This document shows positions 22,894-33,300 of a stretch of DNA of 64,000 bases, in pieces (the stretch's first letter is position 1; each line of letters starts with the position of its first letter). The position numbers were made by a program, and so were the translations under genes. Source of the DNA: Oikopleura dioica (Eukaryota > Chordata > Appendicularia > Copelata > Oikopleuridae). The stretch covers positions 10,610,501 through 10,674,500 of the forward strand of contig OU015568.1 in the NCBI GenBank assembly GCA_907165135.1. The letters run 5' to 3'. A model generated the notes under the pieces. It did not search any database, was not told the origin of the DNA, and was given only the letters and a program-made list of their open reading frames with translations.

Positions 22894-25400
22894 ATGTTTC
22901 GTCAATCGGTTCGAAATTTGGCGACGAAGAGAATTGACAAGATCCTCATCGCGAACAGAGGAGAGATTGCATGCAGAGTTATCAGATCCGCCAAGAAATT
23001 AGCCATCAAGGTAGATTTTAAGCAAAAAATATTCTTGGCAAATCATATTATCATAGACAGTCGCAGTCTATTCTGATGTTGACCGTGATTCCATGCACGT
23101 CAAAATGGCCGACGAAGCCTTCCACATTGGCGGCGCCGCGTCAGCTGACTCTTATCTCCGAAAAGACAGAATCCTCGATGTTTGTAAACGCACTGGAGCC
23201 CAAGCTGTCCACCCCGGCTACGGATTTCTTTCTGAAAACGCCGAGTTTGCCGATTTGCTCGCTGAAAACGGAGTGATCTTCATCGGCCCAAGCACTGAAG
23301 CTATTTTGGACATGGGAATTAAATCTAAATCGAAGCATATTATGGACGAAGCCGGCGTCCCAATTATTAAGGGATACCATGGCGATCAGCAAGATGATGC
23401 GACGCTCCTTGCCGAATCAAGAAAAATCGGATTTCCAGTCATGCTCAAAGCCATCATGGGTGGTGGTGGAAAAGGCATGCGTATTTGCATGAACGAGGGT
23501 GAATTCCAGTCCCAGCTCGACTCTGCGAGACGAGAAGCTCTTCAGGGCTTTGGAGACGACAGAATGCTCGTGGAAAAGTTCGTCGAAGATCCTAGACACG
23601 TTGAGGTTCAAGTCTTTGGGGACAACTACGGCGATGCTGTCTACTTGTACGAAAGAGATTGCTCCGTCCAGCGAAGACATCAAAAGGTCCTCGAAGAAGC
23701 TCCAGCGCCAGGAATCTCCTGGGACACTCGACGAGCCATTGGTGAAGCAGCTGTTCGAGCGGCAAAGGCAGTGAACTATTCCGGCGCTGGAACCGTCGAG
23801 TTTATTATGGACAAGCATGAGAACTTCTACTTTATGGAAATGAACACTAGATTGCAGGTCGAGCATCCTGTCTCTGAAATGATCACTGGACAGGATCTCG
23901 TCGAGTGGCAGATTCGAGTTGCTAGAGGTACTTTTGGGCTCTGCCAAAAGTAGGTTTTGATTAATTTAGGTGAGAAAATCCCTCTGAAGCAAGAAGATAT
24001 TCAACTGAACGGTCACTCCATTGAAGCTCGAGTCTACGCTGAAGATCCTGAAAATGGTTTCCTCCCTGGTGCTGGCAAGCTTGTCTACTTGAAGAATCCT
24101 GAAGATGACGAACACACTCGAGTTGAGACTGGAGTCCGAACTGGCGATGATGTCTCGCAGTACTACGATCCTATGATCGCCAAATTGGTCGTTTGGGGCA
24201 ACGATCGACAGGAACGGAATTTGACAGAAAATACCATAAGAGCCTTTGATAGCCATCTTGTTAGTAGTTTCGTACCACAGGTATCGGCGGTACCAAGGTG
24301 TTGGTACGGTTATTGCACGGTGGCGAATCACCATTGTTGATTTTCCATGTCGCTAGTAGGACCGTAACTCGCGTCAAAAGTTTTATTATTTTTTGTAGGC
24401 CTGTCGGACTAGCTGACCGGGCCCGTATTCTCTGAAACTGTTTATTCCGGAAAAGGAAGCACTCGATCGGCTGACGGAAAAACTCTCAGACTACCATGTC
24501 GTCGGCCTTCCAACGAACTTGAAGTTCTTGAAGCGATGTGCACTTTCTAAGGATTTCCAGGAAATTAACTTGGACACTGGATTCATTGAGCGAAACGAAG
24601 CTGATCTGATTCCAAAGACGATGGCTCCCACCAACGAGGCTATTGTCACATCTGCACTTATTAGATCTTTCCGGTAAGAGAAAGAACATTCGATGAGGAA
24701 TACTAAAGCTCTTTCAGAGAACCACTTGCATCGACAAATCCCTTCGATACTTTGATCAACTGGAGATCAAACATGCCAACAGTCGAAAAATTCTCATTCA
24801 ACGCTCTTGGTGAAACTTATGAAGCTAACATGACCTCCCTTGGCTCGAATCACTTCAACGTCCAAGTGGGTGGACAAAACTACGACTCAAGAATTGTCAA
24901 AAAAGAGCATGGATTCACTGTTGAAATCAATGGAGTCAGAGCACATGTTTCCCACTTCGAAGAAAATAACGAGTGAGTAGTTCTTCTTTTTTGCTTATTT
25001 TAACAATCCGTAGGTTTCATTTGTTCACCGCCGATGGACCCGTTGTTCTTGAAATTCCAAAGCCAAAATATTCCAAGTTGACAGAAGGAGGAGCTAGTGA
25101 TGGCGATGCCGTCGCTCCAATGACCGGTACTATCACGCAAGTCATGGTCAAAGCTGGTGACACTGTTGCTGCTGGTAAATAACTCTGATCAATTTCAATT
25201 CTTACCCATTTCAGGCGATATCTTGATGACTATGGTCGCGATGAAGATGGAGCATACAATTAAGGCCCCTAAGGATGGTGTTATCAAGCAAGTTATTGGT
25301 ATTGAAGGAGAGGTAAAACAGTTAATTTTGCGAGTATTAGTGCTTACTTACATTTTAGACCGTCGACAGAAAAGCATTACTCGTCAAATACGAAGAATAA
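22894..25400 (+). CDS. MCCC1: Methylcrotonoyl-CoA carboxylase biotin-containing alpha subunit
   Basis: Exons 22894-23010, 23057-23927, 23970-24211, 24456-24673, 24718-24972, 25014-25174, 25215-25312 and 25359-25400 give 667 aa (human 725). This mitochondrial enzyme carboxylates 3-methylcrotonyl-CoA in leucine breakdown, with MCCC1 carrying biotin. The N terminus ([13 protein letters not shown]) looks like a mitochondrial presequence. Biotin-carboxylase motifs: [14 protein letters not shown], the glycine-rich [21 protein letters not shown] and [11 protein letters not shown]. The C-terminal biotinyl domain has VAMKMEHT with acceptor lysine 632. The middle region ([11 protein letters not shown]) matches MCCC1 rather than PCCA. 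The 244-bp gap between exons 3 and 4 (24212-24455) interrupts a conserved stretch and cannot be removed by GT-AG rules (separate entry). Confidence 0.93.
24212..24455 (+). mobile_element. Intron-like insertion in MCCC1 with inverted ends
   Basis: The sequence splits the conserved VVWGNDRQ / EALDRL junction. It starts GAACGGAATTTGACAG and ends CTGTTTATTCCGGAAAAG; CGGAATTTGACAG and the reverse complement of the end, CGGAATAAACAG, match in 11 of 13 positions. An inner hairpin pairs CGTACCA (about 24270) with TGGTACG (about 24302). AGGAA occurs at both edges (24210-24214 and 24454-24458), so a short target duplication is possible. Exact removal restores the frame only with GA-AG or equivalent non-standard ends. 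I read it as a MITE spliced as an intron. The other introns of this gene are 40-46 bp. Confidence 0.6.
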
Positions 25401-25689
25401 ACCTCAAGTTCCTCATAATCCACGCGTTAATATAATTATAAACTTACAGTAAATGGAGTGCCCGTTCTCAAGTCCTGATTACAATATTCATAAAGAGCTT
25501 CTTTTTTATAATTCAACTATTTATTTCAACTGAAAAGTTCAGCCATTCAAGATACCAAATACGAATAAAATAATTTATACACATCGACATTTGTAATTGT
25601 TTGATTGGAGTTTTGTTGATTCTTCGCATATACGAACGCAGGGCATCGTATTTTGTGCAAGACGAAATAACGAGAAAGTAATTTAAAAG
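25401..25689. other. Spacer downstream of MCCC1
   Basis: About 290 bp of AT-rich sequence, presumably the MCCC1 3' UTR with AATAAA-like sequence near 25565. No gene seen. Confidence 0.4.
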
Positions 25690-26126
25690 ATGGAGCCCGT
25701 CACGATAGGTACGAAACGCGCATAATCGGGTGAGTTAATGACAATTTTAAAGGTGTCTGGAGCATTTATGGAGCGTTTTTCGCATTGCTGATGGTAGTAG
25801 CAGGAGTTTCATGCTATGCAAAAAGACAGCTTGCCAAAAGAGGTGTTGTGAATCCGATCCATCCGGCTTCCACTGGTAAAGTTTGTTTATAATCAGCTTG
25901 CCACGTAACTTTACAAATCAAAGAGCCCTTTTCTGACCCTGGAATTGAAATATTCTGTGATGAGGAAGATGAAGTCATCTGGAGTGTTGAAAATCCTCTT
26001 AGGACTTGTTAGAAATATACGAGACAAACAAATCGTTTCAATTTTCTAACAGTAAAGCAGAATCAACGAAGACAACGAAAACGAAGCCATGGAGAAAAGC
26101 TCAGAAGATCAAAAGCTGAAGACTGA
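25690..26126 (+). CDS. Small single-span membrane protein, 99 aa
   Basis: Four exons, 25690-25708, 25753-25875, 25924-26007 and 26053-26126, all with GT-AG introns in phase. The product has one membrane span at about residues 10-27 (YGAFFALLMVVAGVSCY), followed by a basic stretch (AKRQLAKRG), an acidic patch (CDEEDEV) and a very basic C terminus (QNQRRQRKRSHGEKLRR). The positive-inside rule suggests a short outside N terminus and a cytosolic tail. No family recognised. TTTAAAAG lies just before the start; with MCCC1 upstream and another gene 135 nt downstream it may be part of a small operon. Confidence 0.65.
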
Positions 26127-26261
26127 AGCCTAATTAACATGTTTATTTCAAAAATAAATTTATCTCTAGAACTGTTTCTTGAGTGCACTAGTTTTGATAA
26201 GCTCGTAACAGAAAATTGATAAGCTCAAAATTCTCTGTGCGAGTCGAAACAAAGGATAAAT

Positions 26262-26801
26262 ATGGATGTAACTGGCATTGAAGAGAACGAAGACACGGTA
26301 AAAATGAAATTTTCATAGATTCCTATCTTATGTTCATTATCATAGGCTTCGATCGGATTGCCAATACCAAGCGCCAGAATCAATCCTGAATCTTTTGCAT
26401 ATGTAAGTTCAATTGCAAGGATCTATTAATTCAAAAAACTTAAGGTTCTCTCGTGTAAAGAAAATTACCGGGAACTCTCCGATGATGAAAGCGAAGAGTC
26501 CGATGATGAGGAAGATGATGAAGCGCCAGATGGTCTGAAAGACACGAGTGTCTTCAAATGCCCACAACCACCTCCCGAGGTTCAAGCAGAAATAAGCAGA
26601 TATTATCGTCAATTGTGGACCAACTTTTTTCTCAACAAAGAACCTCGCAGAAGAAAATACAAAGAGAAGAAGTTAAAACTGTTCGGTTACACAAGGACTG
26701 AAGCAATCATGAGCGGCATGTGGTGGACTCTCTTTGGAGTCAGTATGTACTTTCATTACAGAGCCGCCCGTTATCTCTACCAAAAATATCTGTGCAAGTA
26801 A
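26262..26801 (+). CDS. Unrecognised acidic protein with a C-terminal hydrophobic segment, 149 aa
   Basis: Exons 26262-26297, 26346-26402 and 26445-26801, GT-AG introns, phase kept. After a short polar start there is an acidic run (SDDESEESDDEEDDE, about residues 46-60), a PQPPPEVQ segment, then a basic region (EPRRRKYKEKKLKLFGY) and a weakly hydrophobic segment near the C terminus (SGMWWTLFGVSMYFHY), ending in KYLCK. A tail-anchored or peripheral membrane protein is possible. No known family recognised. It follows the 99-aa membrane protein on the same strand. Confidence 0.65.
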
Positions 26802-27320
26802 TTAATTAAATCTATTTAAAATTAAGAGTAAATACTCGTCATGTTTTTTCGCTCTTTTTCATAAAAAAACAGTAGTGTTTTGATAGAAGAATTAGTGATT
26901 TTGAGAGGCCGGGACTCTTGTGCAGGTATTTACCTGTCTCGAGCAGTGATAAGCTATCTTCGCGTTACCGGTTGGCGCAGCGGGAGTGCAGAAACGGTGT
27001 GAGACTTGGCGCCGGAGACGCTATCTCGGCGGGTAGTGATAAGAAAAACTAATAGTCACTTGCTGACCGGGCTACTATTTTCGAGATTTCCCCTCGGGTT
27101 TGATAACAAATAAATTGCAAGCGAGTTTCCCAGCATTTTTCAGTAAAGAAATAGAAATATGCATGAACGAGAGGATTTAGCGCGAGGTAGAGCTGATCGC
27201 AGCTAGACAAAGTGGTTGTTTTCAGCGCCGTCTCAACGCTAAATCGAGCCGGTTCCACTCGACGTGATACTGATAACAACAGCTTTCGTGCATTTTTCGG
27301 TTTTGCTCGAAATTTGCGTA

Positions 27321-28117
27321 CCGTCGTTTTCCATCTTTAGAGCGATTTTCAGATGACAAGGGTAGACCAAAACGCTCTTAAGGGGGTAGAAACAGCTTTT
27401 TTCGAAAAAGGACCATTTTTGACCAGCGCTACAGACAAGAGAATCTTACATTTTCAATTTTTCTCTTCATATATAGATAGATACATCTTAGATCTAGGAA
27501 CATCTCCCTCAAAATTTGTTTTAGTCATCAAATTTTTGAGTAAGCGGGCTCAGAAGCAGCTCATCTCTCCGAAATTCTCGATTTTCGCCAATTTTCAAAC
27601 ACGAATATCTCGAGTCCCCTGATAGTTAAACAAATTTCATTCACATTTTTGTGAAGCTCAACCCTTTTTCTAGGAACATTTATGAGGAAATTCCGTGAAC
27701 ATAAATAAATCTTATACTTTCTTTTATGTAGCAGCAGTCCAAAATCGAGAAAGCTGTTTCTACCCCCTTAAGTTGGAAAATTTACGATCAAACTAGGATA
27801 ACAGTGGGAAAAAAATGATGAATGAAAATGCATAAAATGAATTTTTTCCAAAACTCTAAAACTGCATCTGAGGTCATTTTTACCTATTTATGATAAAAAA
27901 ATTACGATCTTTGAATCAGAGGCTATGATTTCACCTGAAAAAAGCGTAGAAAACAATTTTTTTCAATGATTTTTCAGGTTGAAATAAACGATATTCTAAT
28001 TATTAATTAAAAATTCCTAAAAACGCTCTAAAGTTGGGATTTTTTCAGATGACAAAATATGGAAAATATTGGCAAAAACGCTCTTAAGTTGGGCGCTCTT
28101 AAGATGGAAAACTACGG
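27321..28117. mobile_element. Non-autonomous Tc1/mariner-like transposon (TA target duplication)
   Basis: Left end CCGTCGTTTTCCATCTTTAG at 27321; the reverse complement of the right end (from 28117) reads CCGTAGTTTTCCATCTTAAG, so the ends match with two differences and continue into AGCG. TA stands directly outside both ends (27319-27320 and 28118-28119), as left by Tc1/mariner elements. The 797-bp inside has no transposase frame. A second inverted pair lies within: CTTAAGGGGGTAGAAACAGC at 27374-27393 and its reverse complement at about 27753-27772, so one element may be nested in another. Confidence 0.8.
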
Positions 28118-30081
28118 TATATTGATAGTTAGCAAGGACAAATTGTAAACTTGCGGTGTGAAATTAAAACTTGCTTTCAGCTGGGTGAGTAGTAAGTTAT
28201 GCGGCGGCGGTGCTCTAATCCAACACGGTGGCGGTGGTGCTGTCGCTAATCAACAGCTGAGGGACACCTGCTTGCGCCTACACCACCAAAAGTACATAGA
28301 GCGGTGTGCTCACTAGATTCTGACTAAATAGATAGCAGATGCGAAAATCGGCTTTCATGACTGAAATAACGTCAAAACCTATATATTTCTAAAAAAATAT
28401 GGAGGCCATATTTAGGATCACTTACAGATTATGCAATCACTTTTGATTGAGACGGCCAAACACGCTCCCCGATGAAACCGAGCCGGCCTCCTTTCAAAAG
28501 CCTTTTGCCGCCATCAATGACTTCCTTTATTAGAATTGGCCCTCAAGGATTATATTTTGCGCGGCCTCGCGAAATTTCGCTTTTTAGGAAGCGCAACCGG
28601 ATATGGCCACGCGTGGGAATCGCTACGGGAATTTTTCTATTCTGTACTTTGTTGCGTAAATAGCTGAAAGAAAGGGAATCGAGCTCGATAGCTTCGCCAG
28701 GGAGCTCTTGAGAGGGATCTACCCCGCTGAGGGGGCAAAAGTGGGGATTAAAAAACTGGTTGACCGACTTTTACGCAATTTACTGACGTTCAACAATACA
28801 CAATTAAAAGCAATTTGAGGGGCAGTTGTTTTTTCGTAGAAGAAAACCACAAGAAAGAGAGCTAGGGCGATAAAAACGCGCTGCCTCCACTTGTATTGAG
28901 TGGTGATTTGGGCGCCGATTCAAGTACCCTGTCACATCAACGCGATTTATTTCGCATAAATTACTATTCAAGATGTTATTATACCGACCAATGGTGGTGA
29001 AAAGCACCGCTGCGAGGGTGTAATCTTGTCGGGAGAGGACAGTTTTGGTCAAGAGCGAGCTCGAAAACCCTTTTTTCGTTAATTTTTTTATAACTTTTCT
29101 TGCAAATTTGAAGCTTGTTGAGAATATTTTTTTATGTATTTGGGCATGGTGCTCTTGATATTAGGCAAAAGTCAATTGAAACAGGTGACCCGGGGCGCGT
29201 TTATAGCTTTGCCCGGCTTGTTGAGGAGGTTTTTGGCACTTCCGCTTTTCGCGAAGGAATTTGGTAAAGTAGAATTAAACGGCTTTGAAACGCGTTTTCT
29301 GTTTACGTAAATTGGATTGTTTCTGCCGCCACCTGCGCAGATTCTATTTCGTAAAATTGTCTAAACGCGAACTCAATCTCCCGTCAAATTTTCCCGTCTG
29401 CAGTTTAAGCAATCAGGTTAGGGTCTGATCCAATTTTTTGCCTTTCCGAAGCCGGAGCCAAGCCATGGCCAAAGGCGATGTTTGTGCGCATACTCGGACG
29501 TTCAGTAAGGCTTGTGCATTCTTGGCACATGAGTAGCTGCAATCAGGGTTGAATACTTGACCTAAAGATGCTCCAATAGTTGAGGATGCAAAATCAATGA
29601 AGCTTGAAGCTTTGAACAGTGATTTTTTTTTTCGAAAATGAAGCAAATCGGTCGGACGGAAGTCGCCCAAGAAGCTGGCAAATCATCCGGAAACTCTAAT
29701 CATCGGAAAACGGCCTTGACGAGCTCTTATCTCTCCTTTCGGAACGCTAATTTTACAACGACAAATAAGGTCAAAATGAGTGCTTTGTTCTTATCGCATT
29801 TGAAAAAGGTCAAGGCTATGAGCTGATAAAAACAAATGATAAAAATAAAGAAGCCTGTTATTTTTTTTTAAGAAGATGCTTAAATTTTTATGAGCCTTGA
29901 CGATAATCATAATAATTTGTCGCGAAAAATTTGTCCTAAAAGGGCATTCTAAAATGACGCAAGGAGTTGAATGAATGATAACGGTGATAAAAGAGCGGTC
30001 GCCTGCTGAGATTTCCTTGGGGTGGGTGGTGGTGGGTTCGCTTCGCTACGGCGGTGGAAACGCGGTCGAAACGCGCGCATT

Positions 30082-30127
30082 GCGGCGGCGACAAGGCGGC
30101 GCTAGCGAGTTAAGGCGCCGCCGCCGC
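30082..30127. repeat. GC-rich inverted repeat upstream of the receptor gene
   Basis: GCGGCGGCG at 30082 faces CGCCGCCGC at about 30116-30126, in an otherwise AT-rich region about 230 bp before the receptor start. Could form a hairpin or be a GC-rich promoter patch. Confidence 0.4.
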
Positions 30128-30352
30128 GTATCTTACCGAAGGACCTCTGCGCCGGAGCCACCCACCAAAGCGTAAAAACATCCAACGAAATACGAGAAAG
30201 CGCTTTTTATACTTTCTCTACTTGTTGCCTAAACATACCAATACAAAACACTTTTCAAAACGCGAAAAAAAAGACTTTCGAAGAGTAGAGAATTGTCGAA
30301 AATAGAGATCACGAGAAGAAAGAACGCGAAAATAAGAGCTGGGAATGTCATC

Positions 30353-33300
30353 ATGAGAATTTTGCTGCTGGCGTGTGCTGTCTTAGCTTATGGTAAGTCA
30401 GCATTCACTGAAATATTGTTACTGCTTTCTATCATTCTTGCGGTCAAGGATGTTGATTATTTAGTCACTTCTTCAGCTTGAAATTTTATTTTTAGAAAAA
30501 AACTATTTTGTGCACTATTACATTTGTATCTTAGATATTGAAAACCCTTAAGATTTTGAACAAATATGAGTTTTGTTGTCAATGACATGATGTCAAAATT
30601 TGGCTTAAAATTTCGCCTAGGAAAATATTTGCGCTCAGAAAGCTCCGTGGCACCCAGCATCGCAGAGCTCTCACCGCGATTTTTGAGTCTGTTGATAAGG
30701 GTGTGATAGTCACATTTGTTTGACATTATCACGCTAAGTGTGTACCCAATTTTGGGGATAAAGGTAATTTTCACCTCTTTGAAAAAACTCTCTTTTCCGG
30801 CGAATGAATTAACGGCAAAACTGATTTCTGAACTGAATTTTGAAAAGCAAATTTGCAAATATTGCAGAAGAAATGATCAAAAAGCGGAAGGCGATTTCCG
30901 AAAATGCAGTTTTCATTGCTGTCCAATGTTTATTCTAGCATCGTGTTTTTGAGGGCAAACTCGAGAATTCCTTGGAATTAAGGGGACGTCACTGCATCCA
31001 TCATTTTCTGTTGGAACTTTACTGTGATGAATTAGGGGCTTGTTATTATCGGATGAAATAATTGTTATTGTGATTTTAATTTACGAAAATTATGATAAAT
31101 GTTAAGCCAGAGAGTGATGACTTGATTGAAAACTTGAGTGCCAAATACAGGGCTTGAAATTGACAAAATAAAAAAATGATCATGAAAGTTTATGCTCGCT
31201 AACAATGAAGCCCAAGATTTTATGTTCGTAATAGTTGCTTGTGCATTTCTGCTGGTGTTTACGGGGAGCTAAACTTTGCGTGTGCCTTTTACGGGCAGCT
31301 GCCCGCTGACTATCTTTCCTCGTAGAAAGGGCAAACGCCTTTTCCTCGAGGGACTGCAGCACTAAGAGTTGTAGTTGATGCTTGGAAATGTCACCCGATG
31401 ATGTCTATTTATCGAACACCATCAACTTGGTGATTTATTGTTTCTAATTCCTTTGACTTTTTCGTATTATGCCAAGCTTTCAAAGCTAAACCTGTAAGTA
31501 GCACCGAAATGTCGAAGTGACTAGACCTGACGAAAAGTTGATTATTTTTAAAGATGGTAAAGGTAGAGCATCGATTATTTAGGAGATTTCCTCAGTCTTA
31601 AGAAATCTTCTCGTAAATGTAATTTGCCGGATGGAAAGTGATTTACGAGGGGATTTATTTTCTGAACAAACAGGAAGAGCTTTGATTTTTTGGATGATTT
31701 AATGGAAAAAAAATTATTTTGACGGGTCCATCAGTTCGATTTTTTAACTCCCTGCCGCGTTCTGGCCAATTTTTGGGGTCTCTGGCGAATAATCATAGAA
31801 CTTTCGACGGGAAGCTTTTGATTCATGAGAAAATTTCGCGTTTTCAAGGCCCAGTAAATTTGTAAAATCAACTTTGAATTTTAAGACTGTTAAGTTTTTC
31901 TATATCTCCTTGACAAAAAGTCATTGAAATGATCAAACGGGTAATGTCTTTGAATTTCGTCAATTTTCTCCTTTTATCAGACGCACCGGGCAGCTGCACC
32001 TGTCGCTTTATAATATTTTAAATTTCTCGCCCGGATGGTTTAGCCAGGTGCTCCAAACCCTCAAACTAGCGTAATTGGTCGTGAATTTCTCCCAAATAGA
32101 CTTTTATAAACACATTTAGCGCACACAACTTTCGTTCCTCTAAGCCGCTAGAAGAACACGAAAAGGTTAAATTCCTCTGGTAGCAAATCCTCTGTACCAG
32201 AACTTAATAATCTCGTGCTAAACAACTCGAAATGTCAAACGGGCGGCGAAGTTTTGCGAATATTTATCGCGACAGATATTCAATTTGCCATCGATTTGCC
32301 TCATCCCCTTTCCGAGCTTATTTTATTGACAAGGGAAGGATATTATCACAGCGACGGGTGTCCGATAGAAAGTATCAAAAGATAAATACCGCGAAAAAGT
32401 ATTGGAAATTTAGACCTCTGAAATGAAGGATCAATAAAATAGCCTAAAAATGATCCCTGATGAGTGGTCTTTCAAATCAAATTGAGAAATTATTTACAAA
32501 TTGTATCTTTGCATGAAATTGTAGGAAAAATAAACACCAAATTAATATTTAGAAATGCTCCGCTGCAGGTGTCCGGTGGAGCCCCTTTTTTCGAAAATTT
32601 CCGAAATTTGAGCCATTGAGAAAACTCAGTGAAGCTCAATTGAGCTTTCGTCAATGTATTTGCCGCCACCTCGGGCTCACAATAAGAAACTGTGTTTGGA
32701 CAGTTTTGAGCAAATTCACATTTTCGTTTGAGCAGCGGGCAGCAGGGGACGGTGGAATTTTTTACCGTTTATTCTCGGTTTTTAGAAAAATGCGAGCGGG
32801 AAATTTTAATTCATCACCTGCTCAGCCGATAAGCGTCAAGTCAAGTGATAAGGAGCTCAGATTTTCGCTGCGAAAATAAATTATTTCAACTTTAAAATTT
32901 TTAATTTCGAGATCATGTTTTTCAACATGAAAATATTTTACGAAACTTGCATTTCCACAACCAACAAAAAACGGAAAGAAATTATCAAAGCAAAAGTTAA
33001 AAGCGCGGTCGGAATGTTACGAGCGAAGGTGTAAGTTTACGATCGCGCTCGTAACAGACACCAAATTATAATTATCGCAAAAAGCCAATCATCAAAGACG
33101 CGCAGAGCTAGCGTCGGAAATTGGGGCTGGGTATTTAACATTAGCGAATTAGGGTTATTTTACAATTGACAAGTTATATTATAATTGAAGCTTTGATTGA
33201 TGGCTAAAAATAGAAGTCGATAGGAGTGTAAATCGTATTTTTAGATTTTTTATTTTCATATAAACAAGATGTTTACAAAATCAATTCATTAGAACTGAAA

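Larger units (their letters stand above)
26802..30352. other. Gene-poor region upstream of the receptor gene
   Basis: About 3.5 kb with no supported gene on either strand. It contains the TA-flanked transposon at 27321-28117, GC-rich patches with GGCGGC runs near 28200 and 30050-30130, and only short frames without conserved content. The last part should include the receptor promoter. Confidence 0.5.

Noticed and set aside
22894-25400. Assignment as PCCA (propionyl-CoA carboxylase alpha)
   Set aside because: The biotin carboxylase core is shared, but the region after it ([11 protein letters not shown] and the following spacing) and overall order match MCCC1.
28804-29052. 82-codon minus-strand frame
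   Set aside because: Isolated, low-information composition, no exon partners.
29413-29670. 85-codon minus-strand frame
   Set aside because: No splice-consistent neighbours, no conserved features, non-ATG context; could be a transposon remnant but not supportable.
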